From: Leifsonia sp. PS1209
GTDB lineage: Bacteria; Actinomycetota; Actinomycetes; Actinomycetales; Microbacteriaceae
Length of the DNA: 64,000 nucleotides
Reading direction: 5' to 3'
Assembly: GCF_012317045.1 (NCBI RefSeq)
Contig: NZ_CP051154.1
Coordinates: forward strand, 2,666,001-2,730,000
Part shown: positions 1 through 7,573 of the stretch, piece after piece
Layout of the letters: the number at the start of each line of letters is the position of its first letter
Position numbering within the stretch: position 1 is the stretch's first letter
The notes under the pieces: generated by a model
Told to the model about the DNA's origin: nothing
The model's input: the letters and a program-made list of their open reading frames with translations, nothing else
Database searches by the model: none
Made by a program: the position numbers and the translations under genes

Positions 1-246
1 GCCGCGCTCGGTGCGCTCGATGTCGAGCCGGTACCAGCGCAGACCCTGGTCGAGTTCGAGCGTCTGCGGCCGGGTCGACGGATGCCAGCTGCGCAGCAGA
101 TACGGGGCGTCGCCGAGCGCGAACGCGGAGAACCGCGACCGCATCAGCCGCTCGGCCGTCGGCGCCGCCTGCTCGCCGCGGTGCAGCGGACCGCAGCACT
201 CGTCGTACGGCTGGCCGCTCAGGCAGGGACAGCGGGAGGAAGGCAC
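1..246 (-). CDS. YchJ/UPF0225 family SEC-C motif protein (partial, C-terminus cut by window edge)
   Basis: Only the first 82 codons are inside the window. The N-terminus carries the SEC-C zinc-binding motif CPCLSGQPYDECC at residues 6-18, then an ALMRSR-like segment (ERLMRSRFSAFALGD) and a WHPSTRP segment, the usual order in the YchJ family. The GTG start at 246 is chosen because a TAGGCT -10 box (253-258) lies six bases before it, so the mRNA would begin at the start codon, and the cysteine motif follows at once. The biochemical role of the family is unknown; the metal-binding motif is the same kind found at the SecA C-terminus. Family assignment is firm, function is not. Confidence 0.85.
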   Translation of the reverse strand, partial: MPSSRCPCLSGQPYDECCGPLHRGEQAAPTAERLMRSRFSAFALGDAPYLLRSWHPSTRPQTLELDQGLRWYRLDIERTERG

Positions 247-479
247 CGCACGAGCCTACCCGCGCCGACGCTTCCGCCGACGCCGGATGCGGCCGGCCGA
301 GAAGGACCCGGCCGTGGCGCTACGGGGAATCGATGCCACGACCGGGTCGGGAGACACCACACCAGTTCGGCGTCCGCTCTCACTCTCCACCGCAACCTTG
401 AACGCAGCCTCTCCGCGCGCTGAAAGTCCTCACAGCCGCCGCCTGCGCACACTGCAGCCGTCAGCGCGCATCACAGCGG

Positions 480-848
480 TCAGTGCTCGCGCGCCGCTTC
501 ACCGGCGGCCACCACGCAGAACCTGTTGCCGTCCGGGTCGGCGAGCACCACGTAGTCCGCGCCCTCCTCGTAGTCCCAGTCCACCCGGGATGCGCCGAGC
601 CCCAGCAGGCGCTCGACCTCCTCCCCCTGGTCGAGCGCATACAGGTCCAGGTGGTGGCGCTGATGCTCGGCGGCCGCACTGGAGACCTGCGTGATCGCCA
701 GCTGCGGGCCGTGCCCGGCGTTCGGGACCAGGATCGCCCAATCGTCGTCGGGCTCCCGCAGCGGCCGGTAGTCGATGGCCGCTGTCCAGAACTCGATGGC
801 CCGCGGCACGTCCCGCACACCCCACACGATCGATCCGATGCGCATCAT
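480..848 (-). CDS. VOC (glyoxalase/bleomycin-resistance fold) protein
   Basis: The 122-residue product has the size of a single vicinal-oxygen-chelate module pair. It begins with the beta strand IGSIVWGVRDVPRAIEFWTA and ends with the typical YVVLADPDGNRFCVV strand. HHLDLY in the middle supplies a possible metal-binding histidine. Members of this superfamily act as lyases, dioxygenases or binding proteins, and nothing here fixes the substrate. The gene starts with two ATG codons. A GATACT box (855-860) six bases before the first suggests a leaderless message. It stands alone, divergent from the small membrane gene at 909. Confidence 0.75.
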   Translation of the reverse strand: MMRIGSIVWGVRDVPRAIEFWTAAIDYRPLREPDDDWAILVPNAGHGPQLAITQVSSAAAEHQRHHLDLYALDQGEEVERLLGLGASRVDWDYEEGADYVVLADPDGNRFCVVAAGEAAREH

Positions 849-908
849 GGCCTCAGTATCCGCCCCGCCACGCGCGTCCGCCAGCGTCCGACGGTGTACC
901 GTGAATGC

Positions 909-1016
909 ATGGCTGGATTGCTCATCGGATTCATTTGGCTCGTCGTCATCGTCGGCGGCGGCCTCTCGCTGGCCGCCCTCGTGCAGATGGCGAAGTCGCC
1001 GTACCGCAACCGCTGA
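909..1016 (+). CDS. 35-residue single-pass membrane peptide, function unknown
   Basis: This short frame encodes MAGLLIGFIWLVVIVGGG followed by a second hydrophobic stretch and a basic tail ending KSPYRNR. It reads as one long transmembrane helix (about residues 3-27) with a positively charged cytosolic end. Support for it being real comes from a TACCGT -10 box at 897-902, exactly six bases before the ATG, the same leaderless arrangement seen at many longer genes in this window. No family is recognised. It could be a small membrane-protein partner, but no function can be assigned. Confidence 0.5.
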   Translation: MAGLLIGFIWLVVIVGGGLSLAALVQMAKSPYRNR

Positions 1017-1081
1017 TCGCGGAGCGCCGTCTGGCGCGCCCCATCCGGCTCGTTCCGGACGCGTCAGTCGTTCCGGATGCT

Positions 1082-1657
1082 TCAGCGCAGCCCGGCGACG
1101 AACAGGTTCAGCACCCTGCGCAGATCGTCGCGGGTGTATCCGCTCTTATTGGCCGCCCACGCCAGTGAGCTGGCGAACACGAACAGGTCGTCGGCGACGA
1201 CGTCGGGCCGTACCGCACCCGCATCCTGAGCCCTGCTGAGCAGGCGCGCGGTGGCGACCTTCATCGAACTGCAGGGCGCCGTCAGCGGCGACTCCGGGTC
1301 GCAGACCGCGTCCGCCACCGAGTCCGGCAGCCCGTCGTAGCTGGACAGGTGCCTGGCCAGGTCGATCAGCCAGTCGTTGAGGGCCTCACCCGCATCCGGC
1401 CTGGTCAGCAGCTCCGTCGCCCGGGCGTCCAGGCCCTGCCTGCTCTCGACGAGGGCAGCGGCGAGCAGGCACTCCCTGGTCGGGAAGTGCCGGTAGAGCG
1501 TTCCCGCCCCGACGCCGGCCTTCTTGGCGATGTCGTCGAGCGACGTCTGCACGCCGTTCTCGGCGAACGCCTCGCACGCCACGTTGACGATCTTGTCGTA
1601 GTTGCGCTGCGCGTCCGCGCGCAACGGCTTGGGTTGGGTGATGGTGTCGCCGCCCAT
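1082..1657 (-). CDS. TetR-family transcriptional repressor of the adjacent efflux pump
   Basis: The 191-residue protein has the TetR layout: an N-terminal helix-turn-helix at about residues 36-60 (TSLDDIAKKAGVGAGTLYRHF) and an all-helical C-terminal ligand domain. A GAAGGAG ribosome site sits five bases before the ATG. It is divergent from the DHA2 transporter at 1787, and the shared 129-base gap contains two perfect palindromes of TetR-operator type. The likely role is to repress the pump, and perhaps itself, until a toxic ligand binds. The ligand is unknown. The family call is firm; the target is inferred from position. Confidence 0.92.
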   Translation of the reverse strand: MGGDTITQPKPLRADAQRNYDKIVNVACEAFAENGVQTSLDDIAKKAGVGAGTLYRHFPTRECLLAAALVESRQGLDARATELLTRPDAGEALNDWLIDLARHLSSYDGLPDSVADAVCDPESPLTAPCSSMKVATARLLSRAQDAGAVRPDVVADDLFVFASSLAWAANKSGYTRDDLRRVLNLFVAGLR

Positions 1658-1692
1658 TCGAACTCCTTCTCGACCTGTTCACTTCATCGCCA

Positions 1693-1722
1693 TTGACAAA
1701 GCGGAGACAGTCTCCATATTGT
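1693..1722 (+). promoter_or_regulatory. Promoter for the DHA2 efflux pump
   Basis: A consensus -35 box TTGACA (1693-1698) is followed after 16 to 18 bases by the weaker -10 region CATATTGT (1715-1722). It faces the transporter gene and predicts a start near 1728 and a 5' leader of about 60 bases. The spacer is filled by the first palindromic operator, so bound repressor would exclude RNA polymerase. Confidence 0.6.
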
Positions 1723-1748
1723 TGATCACTCAAGAGGAGAGTCTCTCC
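1703..1748. promoter_or_regulatory. Two TetR-type operators in the divergent intergenic region
   Basis: Two perfect 13-base palindromes are present: GGAGACAGTCTCC at 1703-1715 and GGAGAGTCTCTCC at 1736-1748. Their centres are 33 bases apart, about three helical turns. The first fills the promoter spacer and the second lies just past the predicted transcription start. The shared half-site GGAGA and the adjacent tetR gene make this a strong operator candidate. Confidence 0.75.
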
Positions 1749-1786
1749 GGATAGCAGTCTAAGCCCCGCGGAACGGAACGCACCAT

Positions 1787-3274
1787 ATGTCGACCACCGA
1801 ACTCAACGAGAACCCACCAACCTCCCCGCTTCCCGCCGTCACCACCAGCGCGCCCCGCGCATCCCGTGCCTCGCTGCGCGGACCGGCCCTCGGCCTCGTC
1901 GTCGTCTTCATCACGCAGCTGATGCTGGTGGTCGACGCGAGCATCGTCAACGTCGCCCTCCCCGACATCCAGAACGAACTGCACTTCTCCCCCACCGACC
2001 TGTCGTGGGTGGTCACCGCGTATGCGCTCGCGTTCGGCGGCCTCATCCTGCTGAGCGGCAAGATCGGCTCGATCGTCGGAGCCAGGCTCGCCCTGATCGT
2101 GGGCGTCGGCGTGTTCATCGTCGCGTCGGCCCTCGGCGGGTTCGCGCCCTCGCCGGAGATCCTGGTCGCCGCGCGCATCCTGCAGGGCATCGGCGCCGCC
2201 ATCGCCGCGCCGAGCACGCTCGTGCTGCTCGTCGCCAACACCACCGAGGGCGCGAACCGGGCGCGCGCGATGTCCCTGTTCGTGCTCGCCGCGGGCAGCG
2301 GCGGCGCCATCGGCCTGATCCTCGGCGGCATCCTCACCACCAGCTTCGGCTGGGAGTGGGTCATGTTCGTCAACGTGCCGATCGGCATCCTGATCATCGC
2401 GGGCGCCGCCCTGTTCCTCACCGAGACGAAGCGCGTTCCGGCGAAGCTCGACCTGGGCGGCGCTGCCGTCTCCACGATCGGGATGGTCGCCCTCGTCTAC
2501 GCGTTCACCCGCGCCGCCAGCCACGGCTGGACCGACGTGCAGTCGATCGCGTCGTTCGTGATCGCCGCAGCATCCCTCGTCGGCCTGATCTTCATCGAGC
2601 GCAAGCACTCGAGCCCGGTGGTGCAGCTGCACTTCTTCTCGCGGATGCGCACGGCGGCACCGCTGCTCGGGATGCTCCTGGTCCCGGCCGGGATGTTCGG
2701 CTTCTTCTACTTCGTGACCCTCTTCACCCAGAAGGTGCTCGGCTTCGACCCGCTCGGAACCGGCCTCGCCCTGCTGCCGTTCGTCGGCGCGATGCTCATC
2801 ACCAACGAGCTGGCCCCGCGCTACCTGCTCCCCCGCGTCGGCGAGAAGGTGGTCGGCGTGCTCGGCCTCAGCGGCATGGTCGTCGGCCTGATCTGGCTGG
2901 GCCAGATGAGCGCATCCAGCACCTTCCTCAGCGGCATCCTGGGACCTGCGATCGTGCTCGGCATCAGCGCCGGCCTGACCTTCGCACCGCTCACGTCCAT
3001 CGCGATGGCGCAGGCCCCGTCGGACGAGGTGAGCGCGGCATCCAGCCTGGTGCAGGGGATGCAGCAGCTCGGCGGCAGCGTCGGCGTCGCGGTCCTGACC
3101 ACGGTGTTCATCGCGGTCACGGCCACCTCTGGCGAGGCACGCGGCATCTCCACGTCGCTGCTGCTCGGGGCGGCATTCCCGGCCGCGGCGCTGGTGCTGT
3201 TCGCGATCTGGGGGCGGCGCATCCCTGCGGATGGTGGTGGTTCCGGCTCCGGTGGGCCGCTCGGTATGCACTGA
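1787..3274 (+). CDS. DHA2-family MFS multidrug efflux transporter (EmrB/QacA type)
   Basis: The 495-residue protein is strongly hydrophobic from residue 32 onward and matches the 14-helix drug:H+ antiporters. Aspartate 50 in the first helix followed by ASIVNVALPDIQ is the family signature. PSTLVLLVANTTEGANRARAMSLF and GGAIGLILGG are the loop and helix-5 antiporter motifs. The N-terminal 30 residues are a Ser/Thr/Pro-rich cytosolic extension. It should export hydrophobic toxic compounds using the proton gradient. It is divergent from a TetR gene and sits behind two operators, so expression is probably ligand-induced. The substrate is unknown. Confidence 0.92.
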   Translation: MSTTELNENPPTSPLPAVTTSAPRASRASLRGPALGLVVVFITQLMLVVDASIVNVALPDIQNELHFSPTDLSWVVTAYALAFGGLILLSGKIGSIVGARLALIVGVGVFIVASALGGFAPSPEILVAARILQGIGAAIAAPSTLVLLVANTTEGANRARAMSLFVLAAGSGGAIGLILGGILTTSFGWEWVMFVNVPIGILIIAGAALFLTETKRVPAKLDLGGAAVSTIGMVALVYAFTRAASHGWTDVQSIASFVIAAASLVGLIFIERKHSSPVVQLHFFSRMRTAAPLLGMLLVPAGMFGFFYFVTLFTQKVLGFDPLGTGLALLPFVGAMLITNELAPRYLLPRVGEKVVGVLGLSGMVVGLIWLGQMSASSTFLSGILGPAIVLGISAGLTFAPLTSIAMAQAPSDEVSAASSLVQGMQQLGGSVGVAVLTTVFIAVTATSGEARGISTSLLLGAAFPAAALVLFAIWGRRIPADGGGSGSGGPLGMH

Positions 3275-3389
3275 GCACGGTTTCACGGTGCGACGGCGTC
3301 CACGGGGTACTCCCCCGCGGGCGCCGTCGGCGTCGGTGCGCGTGTGTTGCCCACGCTCGCGTGCACGCCGGTACCCGCCTTCGCGCCGC

Positions 3390-3767
3390 TCAGCCCAGGC
3401 AGCCGGAGCCGAGCGCGAGGTGCGCGACGAGCATCCCGCCACTCGCCCACCACGCGAGGAACAGCCCGGCAGCGGTGAGGACGACCGTCGCGATGAGCCC
3501 GCGCAGCACCCTTGCGCCGCGCCTCCCGGGCGCGAACGCGACGAGCGCCGCCGCCGCGCCGAGCGTGACCAGCACGAGCGGCACCACCCCCAGCGCGACG
3601 AGCAGGCCCACCCCGCTCTGCCCGGCGGCGCGCGCCTTGCACTCGTCGCCCCAGGTGTCCTCCACGACGACCGCGAACCAGAACCACGCCACCAGCACGG
3701 CCACCGCCGACAGAAAAACCGTCAGCGTGAACCGAGCCCTCCCCCGTCGCCCGCTCCCCGACTCCAC
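3390..3767 (-). CDS. Predicted four-helix membrane protein, function unknown
   Basis: The product (about 125 residues) begins with an arginine-rich segment, then four hydrophobic stretches: LTVFLSAVAVLVAWFWFAVVV, LLVALGVVPLVLVTLGAAAAL, GLIATVVLTAAGLFLAWWAS and a shorter C-terminal one. The frame stays open upstream into the tRNA gene at 3831, so a start inside the tRNA is unlikely. I chose the GTG at 3767 just before the basic segment; the exact start is uncertain. No family is recognised. It converges with the efflux pump gene. Positions 3275-3389 hold nothing I can identify. Confidence 0.55.
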   Translation of the reverse strand: MESGSGRRGRARFTLTVFLSAVAVLVAWFWFAVVVEDTWGDECKARAAGQSGVGLLVALGVVPLVLVTLGAAAALVAFAPGRRGARVLRGLIATVVLTAAGLFLAWWASGGMLVAHLALGSGCLG

Positions 3768-3830
3768 ACGCCCACTCTGCCCGCCGCCCCTCCGAGAACG
3801 CCGCACCCGCGCCGCTACGATGGAAGCCGG

Positions 3831-3904
3831 GCCCCCATAGCCCAATCGGCAGAGGCAGGCGACTTAAAATCGCTTCAGTGTGGGTTCGAGTCCCACTGGG
3901 GGTA
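3831..3904 (+). tRNA. tRNA with anticodon UAA (Leu codon UUA), class-I shape
   Basis: A complete cloverleaf can be drawn: acceptor 3831-3837 with 3897-3903, D arm starting at 3840, anticodon stem 3858-3862 with 3870-3874, loop CTTAAAA with anticodon TAA at 3865-3867, and T arm 3880-3896 with loop TTCGAGT. The discriminator is A3904 and no CCA is encoded. The variable region is only five bases (3875-3879), whereas bacterial leucine tRNAs normally carry a long variable arm, and the first acceptor pair is G-U. The anticodon is clear. The amino acid it carries is an inference from the anticodon alone. Confidence 0.85.
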
Positions 3905-3940
3905 CTCGCCGCCTCGGCACCGCGCATCGGAAGGGTTCCC

Positions 3941-4492
3941 ATGACTCGCGCTCTCGTCATCATCGACATCCAGAACGACTATTTCCCCGGCGGCGCGCAT
4001 CCCCTGGTCGGGTCGGTGGCGGCGGCCGAGCGGGCGTCGGCGGTGCTGGTGGCGTTCCGGGAGGCGGGCGATCCCGTCGTGCACATCCAGCACGTGTGGG
4101 ATGCACCGGATGCGTCGTTCATGCGGCCGGGGACGGCCGGGGTCGAGATCCATCCGCTCGTCGCTCCCGCCGGGGACGAGCCCGTTCTGCGGAAGGCCGA
4201 GCCGAACGCGTTCGTCGGCACGTCACTGGAGGACACCCTGCGCTCGCTCGCGCCCGACGAGCTGGTCGTGCTCGGGATGATGTCGAGCATGTGCGTCGAC
4301 TCGACCGTCCGCGCGGCATCGGACCTCGGGTTCGCCGTCACCCTCGTGCACGATGCGTGCGCGGCGCCCGACCTGACGTTCGGCGGCACGACGGTGCCGG
4401 GCGAGGCGGTGCACGCGGCGTTCATGGCCGCGCTGTCCGGCAACTTCGCCACGCTGGTCGGCGCGACCGAAGTGACTGGCTCGCGGCCGTAG
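3941..4492 (+). CDS. Isochorismatase-like cysteine hydrolase
   Basis: The 183-residue protein has the family's three catalytic positions: Asp9 in VIIDIQNDY, Lys85 in VLRKAEPNAF and Cys118 in SSMCVDSTVR. The glycine-rich GMMSS stretch before the cysteine carries the usual cis-peptide region. Members hydrolyse amides such as nicotinamide or N-carbamoyl compounds, or isochorismate. The motifs do not pick one, although the presence of the cysteine argues for amide hydrolysis. It begins 36 bases after the tRNA, with a GAAGGG sequence ahead of the ATG. Confidence 0.85.
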   Translation: MTRALVIIDIQNDYFPGGAHPLVGSVAAAERASAVLVAFREAGDPVVHIQHVWDAPDASFMRPGTAGVEIHPLVAPAGDEPVLRKAEPNAFVGTSLEDTLRSLAPDELVVLGMMSSMCVDSTVRAASDLGFAVTLVHDACAAPDLTFGGTTVPGEAVHAAFMAALSGNFATLVGATEVTGSRP

Positions 4493-4537
4493 CCGCGCCG
4501 CCAGCCCCAGCGCACCGCCACGCTCACCGAACCCCAC

Positions 4538-4921
4538 TCACCGCGCGGTGACGACCCGCTTCTTCAGGAACAGGATCGGCAGCAGCCACCCGCCCAGCGC
4601 CGTGACGATCCACACCACCAGCGTGGCCAGCACCCAGGCGGTCGCGCCGTCGATGTGGATGCCTCCGGGGAACAGGCTCGCGACGAGCAGCGCCAGGAAG
4701 GTCGACACCAGTCCGATGCCGCCGAGCAGCGCTGAGGCGTACTTGCGCGCGATGTTGAACACGAACGGCGACAGGATGCTCTGAGCGATCGCGAACACGA
4801 TCGCCGCCACGAGGAAGCCGCCCCACTCCAGCCGCACGCCCGGCACCAGCCAGCCGGCGACGAGCAGCCCGATGGCCGCGGTCACCAGGAAGATCGCGGC
4901 ACGGATGAGGAATCGGATCAC
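4538..4921 (-). CDS. Four-helix phage-holin-family (PF04020-like) membrane protein
   Basis: The 127-residue product has four hydrophobic helices: FLIRAAIFLVTAAIGLLVAGW, FLVAAIVFAIAQSILSPFVF, GLVSTFLALLVASLF and WVLATLVVWIVTALGGWLLPILF. The IAQSILSPF segment is common in the mycobacterial four-TM holin-like family. Despite the family name, chromosomal members are ordinary inner-membrane proteins of unknown role, and nothing phage-like is nearby. A GGGAG site lies about eight bases before the GTG start. A 14-base palindrome (4538-4551) covers the stop codon and may help end transcription of the convergent genes. Confidence 0.75.
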   Translation of the reverse strand: MIRFLIRAAIFLVTAAIGLLVAGWLVPGVRLEWGGFLVAAIVFAIAQSILSPFVFNIARKYASALLGGIGLVSTFLALLVASLFPGGIHIDGATAWVLATLVVWIVTALGGWLLPILFLKKRVVTAR

Positions 4922-4972
4922 AGCGGTCTCCCGTCGACGGTGCTCCCGAGGATAGCGGAAACCCGCCGCGAC

Positions 4973-6361
4973 TCAGGCTCTGCTGCCGCCCGCTGCCGCG
5001 GCGGTGGTGGCCGGGATGCGGCGGTCGAGCACCGTGATCAGCACCAGCAGCACGCCGATGCCGCCGAGCACCCAGCCGAGCGTGTGCAGGCCTGCGTCCG
5101 TGGCCTGACGGCCGAAGGTGATGCCGATCAGGCTGGAGGAGAAAATCGCGCCCAGGTAGGCGAACGTCCGGTACAGCCCGGAGGCGACCGCGATCTCGGC
5201 GGCGGGCGCCTGCACGTACAGGGTCGCCTGGTTGGCGAAACCGGTGAAACCGTTGGCGCAGCCGAGCAGCAGGGACATCCCGATCAGCAGCCAGATGCTC
5301 GCGTCCGCGTCCATGAACTGCATCACCAGGGCGCTCAGCACCACCGAGACGGCGCCGATGACGAGCGGCCAGCGCACCCAGCCGCGGGTGGAGGCGACCC
5401 GGGCGATCACGATGCTGAGACCGGACAACGGCAACAGGATGAGGCCGACCGCCGTCGCGCTGTATCCGGCGGCCTGCTCCATCCACTGGCTCGTGCCGTA
5501 GAGCACCGAGTAGACGACGAGGGCGGAGAGGGTCTGGCGCAGGTAGGTGCGCTGCAGCGGGCGGTTGCTCGCGAGCATCCGGACGTCGATCAGCGGCTTG
5601 GCCACGCGCCGCTCCCAGAGGATCAGCCCAGTACCGAAGACGGCGACGACGGGGAGCAGCCACCAGAGAGGGGAGGCGAGCCCGGACAGGAACACCAGCG
5701 CGCTCACGATGGTGCCCGCGAAGAGCACGATGCCCGGAATGTCGACCGACACCAGGAGCGCGCGGGCGCCCTGGTGCTCGCGCGGCGCATCCTTCTCGAC
5801 GCCGAGCAGCGTGAACACGAACGTGACGACCGCCAGCGGGATGTTCACGAAGAACAGCGCGCGCCAGCCGAACGTCCCAGCGAGCAGGCCGCCGAGCGGC
5901 AACCCGAACACGGTGGTGATCTGGGCCGCGATGGAGAAGTTGCCGAGCACGCGGGCGGGCACGCCGATCCCGTGCTCGTCGGCCCGGCGGCGCACCAGGG
6001 CCATCGCGGTCGGATAGGCGGCGGAGGTGCCGATGCCGATGAGCGCGCGGGAGAGGAGCAGGAAGCCGAAACCGGGCGCCGCCGCACCGACGATGCCCGC
6101 CGCCAACAGGATGACCGCCCCGGCCATGAACACGCGGCGCGGCCCGAACAGGGTGGCCAGCTTGCCCATCGTGGGCTGGCTGACGGCGCTGCAGAGGTAG
6201 AGCACCGAGATGAGGCTGGCCGTCTGGCCCGGACCGAGGTGGAAGTCGAGGCCGATGCTCAGCAGCCCGGTCGCGATCATCGAGCTGTTGATCGGGTTCA
6301 GCGTGGAGCCGAGGAGGAGCGGTGCGGTGAACCGCCACCCGAACGGCGTGCGCGCGCGCAC
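4973..6361 (-). CDS. MFS transporter, drug:H+ antiporter type
   Basis: The 462-residue protein has the MFS pattern: a first helix with PLLLGSTLNPINSSMIATGL, loop motif GKLATLFGPRRVFMAG between helices 2 and 3, ALIGIGTSAAYPTAMALV in helix 4 and ITTVFGLPLGGLLAG resembling the antiporter motif of helix 5. It should move small toxic molecules outward, but no substrate can be named. The frame has no usable start before the GTG at 6361 that keeps the reading frame. It is divergent from the MarR gene at 6465, which is its probable regulator. Confidence 0.88.
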   Translation of the reverse strand: MRARTPFGWRFTAPLLLGSTLNPINSSMIATGLLSIGLDFHLGPGQTASLISVLYLCSAVSQPTMGKLATLFGPRRVFMAGAVILLAAGIVGAAAPGFGFLLLSRALIGIGTSAAYPTAMALVRRRADEHGIGVPARVLGNFSIAAQITTVFGLPLGGLLAGTFGWRALFFVNIPLAVVTFVFTLLGVEKDAPREHQGARALLVSVDIPGIVLFAGTIVSALVFLSGLASPLWWLLPVVAVFGTGLILWERRVAKPLIDVRMLASNRPLQRTYLRQTLSALVVYSVLYGTSQWMEQAAGYSATAVGLILLPLSGLSIVIARVASTRGWVRWPLVIGAVSVVLSALVMQFMDADASIWLLIGMSLLLGCANGFTGFANQATLYVQAPAAEIAVASGLYRTFAYLGAIFSSSLIGITFGRQATDAGLHTLGWVLGGIGVLLVLITVLDRRIPATTAAAAGGSRA

Positions 6362-6445
6362 CGCGTGCGTGCTCTCGGTACCTGTGCTCTCCGTGCCTGT
6401 GTCCGTCTCATCCTCCCGGATGCTTTACGCGTGTGAACTATTTCT

Positions 6446-6458
6446 TTAGGTATACTAA
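6446..6458 (+). promoter_or_regulatory. Promoter and candidate operator of the marR-yigZ unit
   Basis: TATACT (6451-6456) is a good -10 box eight bases before the GTG start of marR, giving an essentially leaderless message. It is embedded in the inverted repeat TTAG-N5-CTAA (6446-6458), the kind of AT-rich half-sites MarR proteins bind. Autoregulation and control of the divergent MFS gene are plausible inferences. Confidence 0.5.
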
Positions 6459-6464
6459 TCATCC

Positions 6465-6908
6465 GTGGATGCACACGCAAGCGACACCCTCCCCTCCGAC
6501 GACCTCGGGGAGCGACTCACCCGCTCGATCGCCCGGAGCTACCGCCGTCTGCGCGCCGAACGCGCCAGCGGAGAACTCGGGGACGCGGCGATGTCCGTCC
6601 TCGGCCACCTGCACCGCTACGGCCCCACCACGCTCACCGCGCTGAGTGAGCACGAGCGCGTCACCGCCGCCTCGATGAGCCAGACGGTCAACCGCCTGGT
6701 CGGCCTCGGCTACGTGGTGCGGGAGACAGATCCGGCGGACGGGCGGCGCGTGCTGTTCACCCCCACCCCGGACGGACACCGGGTCGCCGGGGATGCACGC
6801 GCCCGGCGCCACGCCTGGCTGGACGCGCAGCTCGCCGAACGCACACCCGCCGAGCGCGCGGCTCTCGCCGAAGCCGCCCGGGTGCTGTGGGAGATGGCGG
6901 AAGGATGA
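6465..6908 (+). CDS. MarR-family transcriptional regulator
   Basis: The 147-residue product has the winged helix of the MarR family at about residues 40-105. LTALSEHERVTAASMSQTVNRL forms the helix-turn-helix and TDPADGRRVLFTPTPDG the wing with its DxRR. GTG at 6465 is chosen because the TATACT box lies eight bases upstream. It is divergent from the MFS pump and probably controls it. Its stop codon overlaps the next start (ATGA), so it is translationally coupled to the YigZ-family gene. Confidence 0.9.
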   Translation: MDAHASDTLPSDDLGERLTRSIARSYRRLRAERASGELGDAAMSVLGHLHRYGPTTLTALSEHERVTAASMSQTVNRLVGLGYVVRETDPADGRRVLFTPTPDGHRVAGDARARRHAWLDAQLAERTPAERAALAEAARVLWEMAEG

Positions 6909-7492
6909 GTCCGTTCACGCTCTCCTCCCCCGTCACCGCGGAGGTCGAGGTGCGTCGCAGCCGTTTCATCGCGCTGGCAACGCCCGTCGCCGACCGGGAG
7001 GCCGCGCTGGCCGAGGTGGCACGGCTGCGCGCCGCGCATCCGGGAGCGAACCACGTCTGCTGGGCGCTGCTGGCGGGCGGGCACTCCGGGATGTCGGACG
7101 ACGGAGAGCCGTCCGGCACGGCGGGGCGCCCCATCCTGGAGGTGCTGCGACACCACGACCTCGACGGCGTGCTCGGGGCGGTCGTGCGGTACTTCGGCGG
7201 GGTGAAGCTCGGAGCGGGCGGCCTGGTGCGCGCGTACACCGATGCCATCGCTGCCGCCCTGGTGGATGCGCCCGTCGTCGAGCGCGTGCCGGAGACGGTG
7301 CTCGTGGTGGCGGCCGAGTACGGCGACGCCGAGCGCGTGCGGCGCTGGGCGGACGGCGAAGGCTACGAGACCGGAGACGCGGAGTACGCAGAGGCGGTGC
7401 GGTTCACGCTGCGGCTGCCGACGTCACGGGCCGCAACAGCACGGGATGCGGTCCGCGACCTCACGCAGGGCCGCGCGGTGGTCGAGGGCTGA
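6905..7492 (+). CDS. YigZ/IMPACT family protein (UPF0029)
   Basis: The 195-residue protein carries the family hallmarks: VRRSRFIALATPV near the N-terminus, ANHVCWALL at about 45-55, DDGEPSGTAGRPILEVL at about 63-80 and VVRYFGGVKLGAGGLVRAYTDA at about 92-115. IMPACT/YigZ proteins have an N-terminal domain resembling part of elongation factor G domain IV; the eukaryotic relative modulates Gcn2, but the bacterial role is unclear. The start overlaps the marR stop by four bases (ATGA). A strong hairpin terminator follows the gene. Confidence 0.9.
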   Translation: MSPFTLSSPVTAEVEVRRSRFIALATPVADREAALAEVARLRAAHPGANHVCWALLAGGHSGMSDDGEPSGTAGRPILEVLRHHDLDGVLGAVVRYFGGVKLGAGGLVRAYTDAIAAALVDAPVVERVPETVLVVAAEYGDAERVRRWADGEGYETGDAEYAEAVRFTLRLPTSRAATARDAVRDLTQGRAVVEG

Positions 7493-7521
7493 CGGCCCCG
7501 CACCGCGACGCCCGAAACACC

Positions 7522-7557
7522 GAAGGGCCCGGTGCGATCGCTCGCACCGGGCCCTTC
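7522..7557. terminator. Bidirectional hairpin terminator between yigZ-type gene and NDH-2 gene
   Basis: A perfect 16-base-pair stem (7522-7537 with 7542-7557) closes a TCGC loop. The flanking bases on each side give only short T runs. It sits between two convergent genes and can serve both. Confidence 0.85.
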
Positions 7558-7573
7558 CGTTCACACTCTGCTG

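Noticed and set aside
1730..3442. A 570-codon open frame antisense to the DHA2 transporter
   Set aside because: The sequence is a low-complexity Arg/Glu/Asp/His mix with no motif, and the opposite strand encodes a clear MFS protein behind a promoter and operators.
4538..4921. Evidence of a prophage from the holin-family protein
   Set aside because: The family name is historical. No endolysin, capsid, integrase or attachment-like repeat lies near, and the protein has the usual chromosomal four-helix form.
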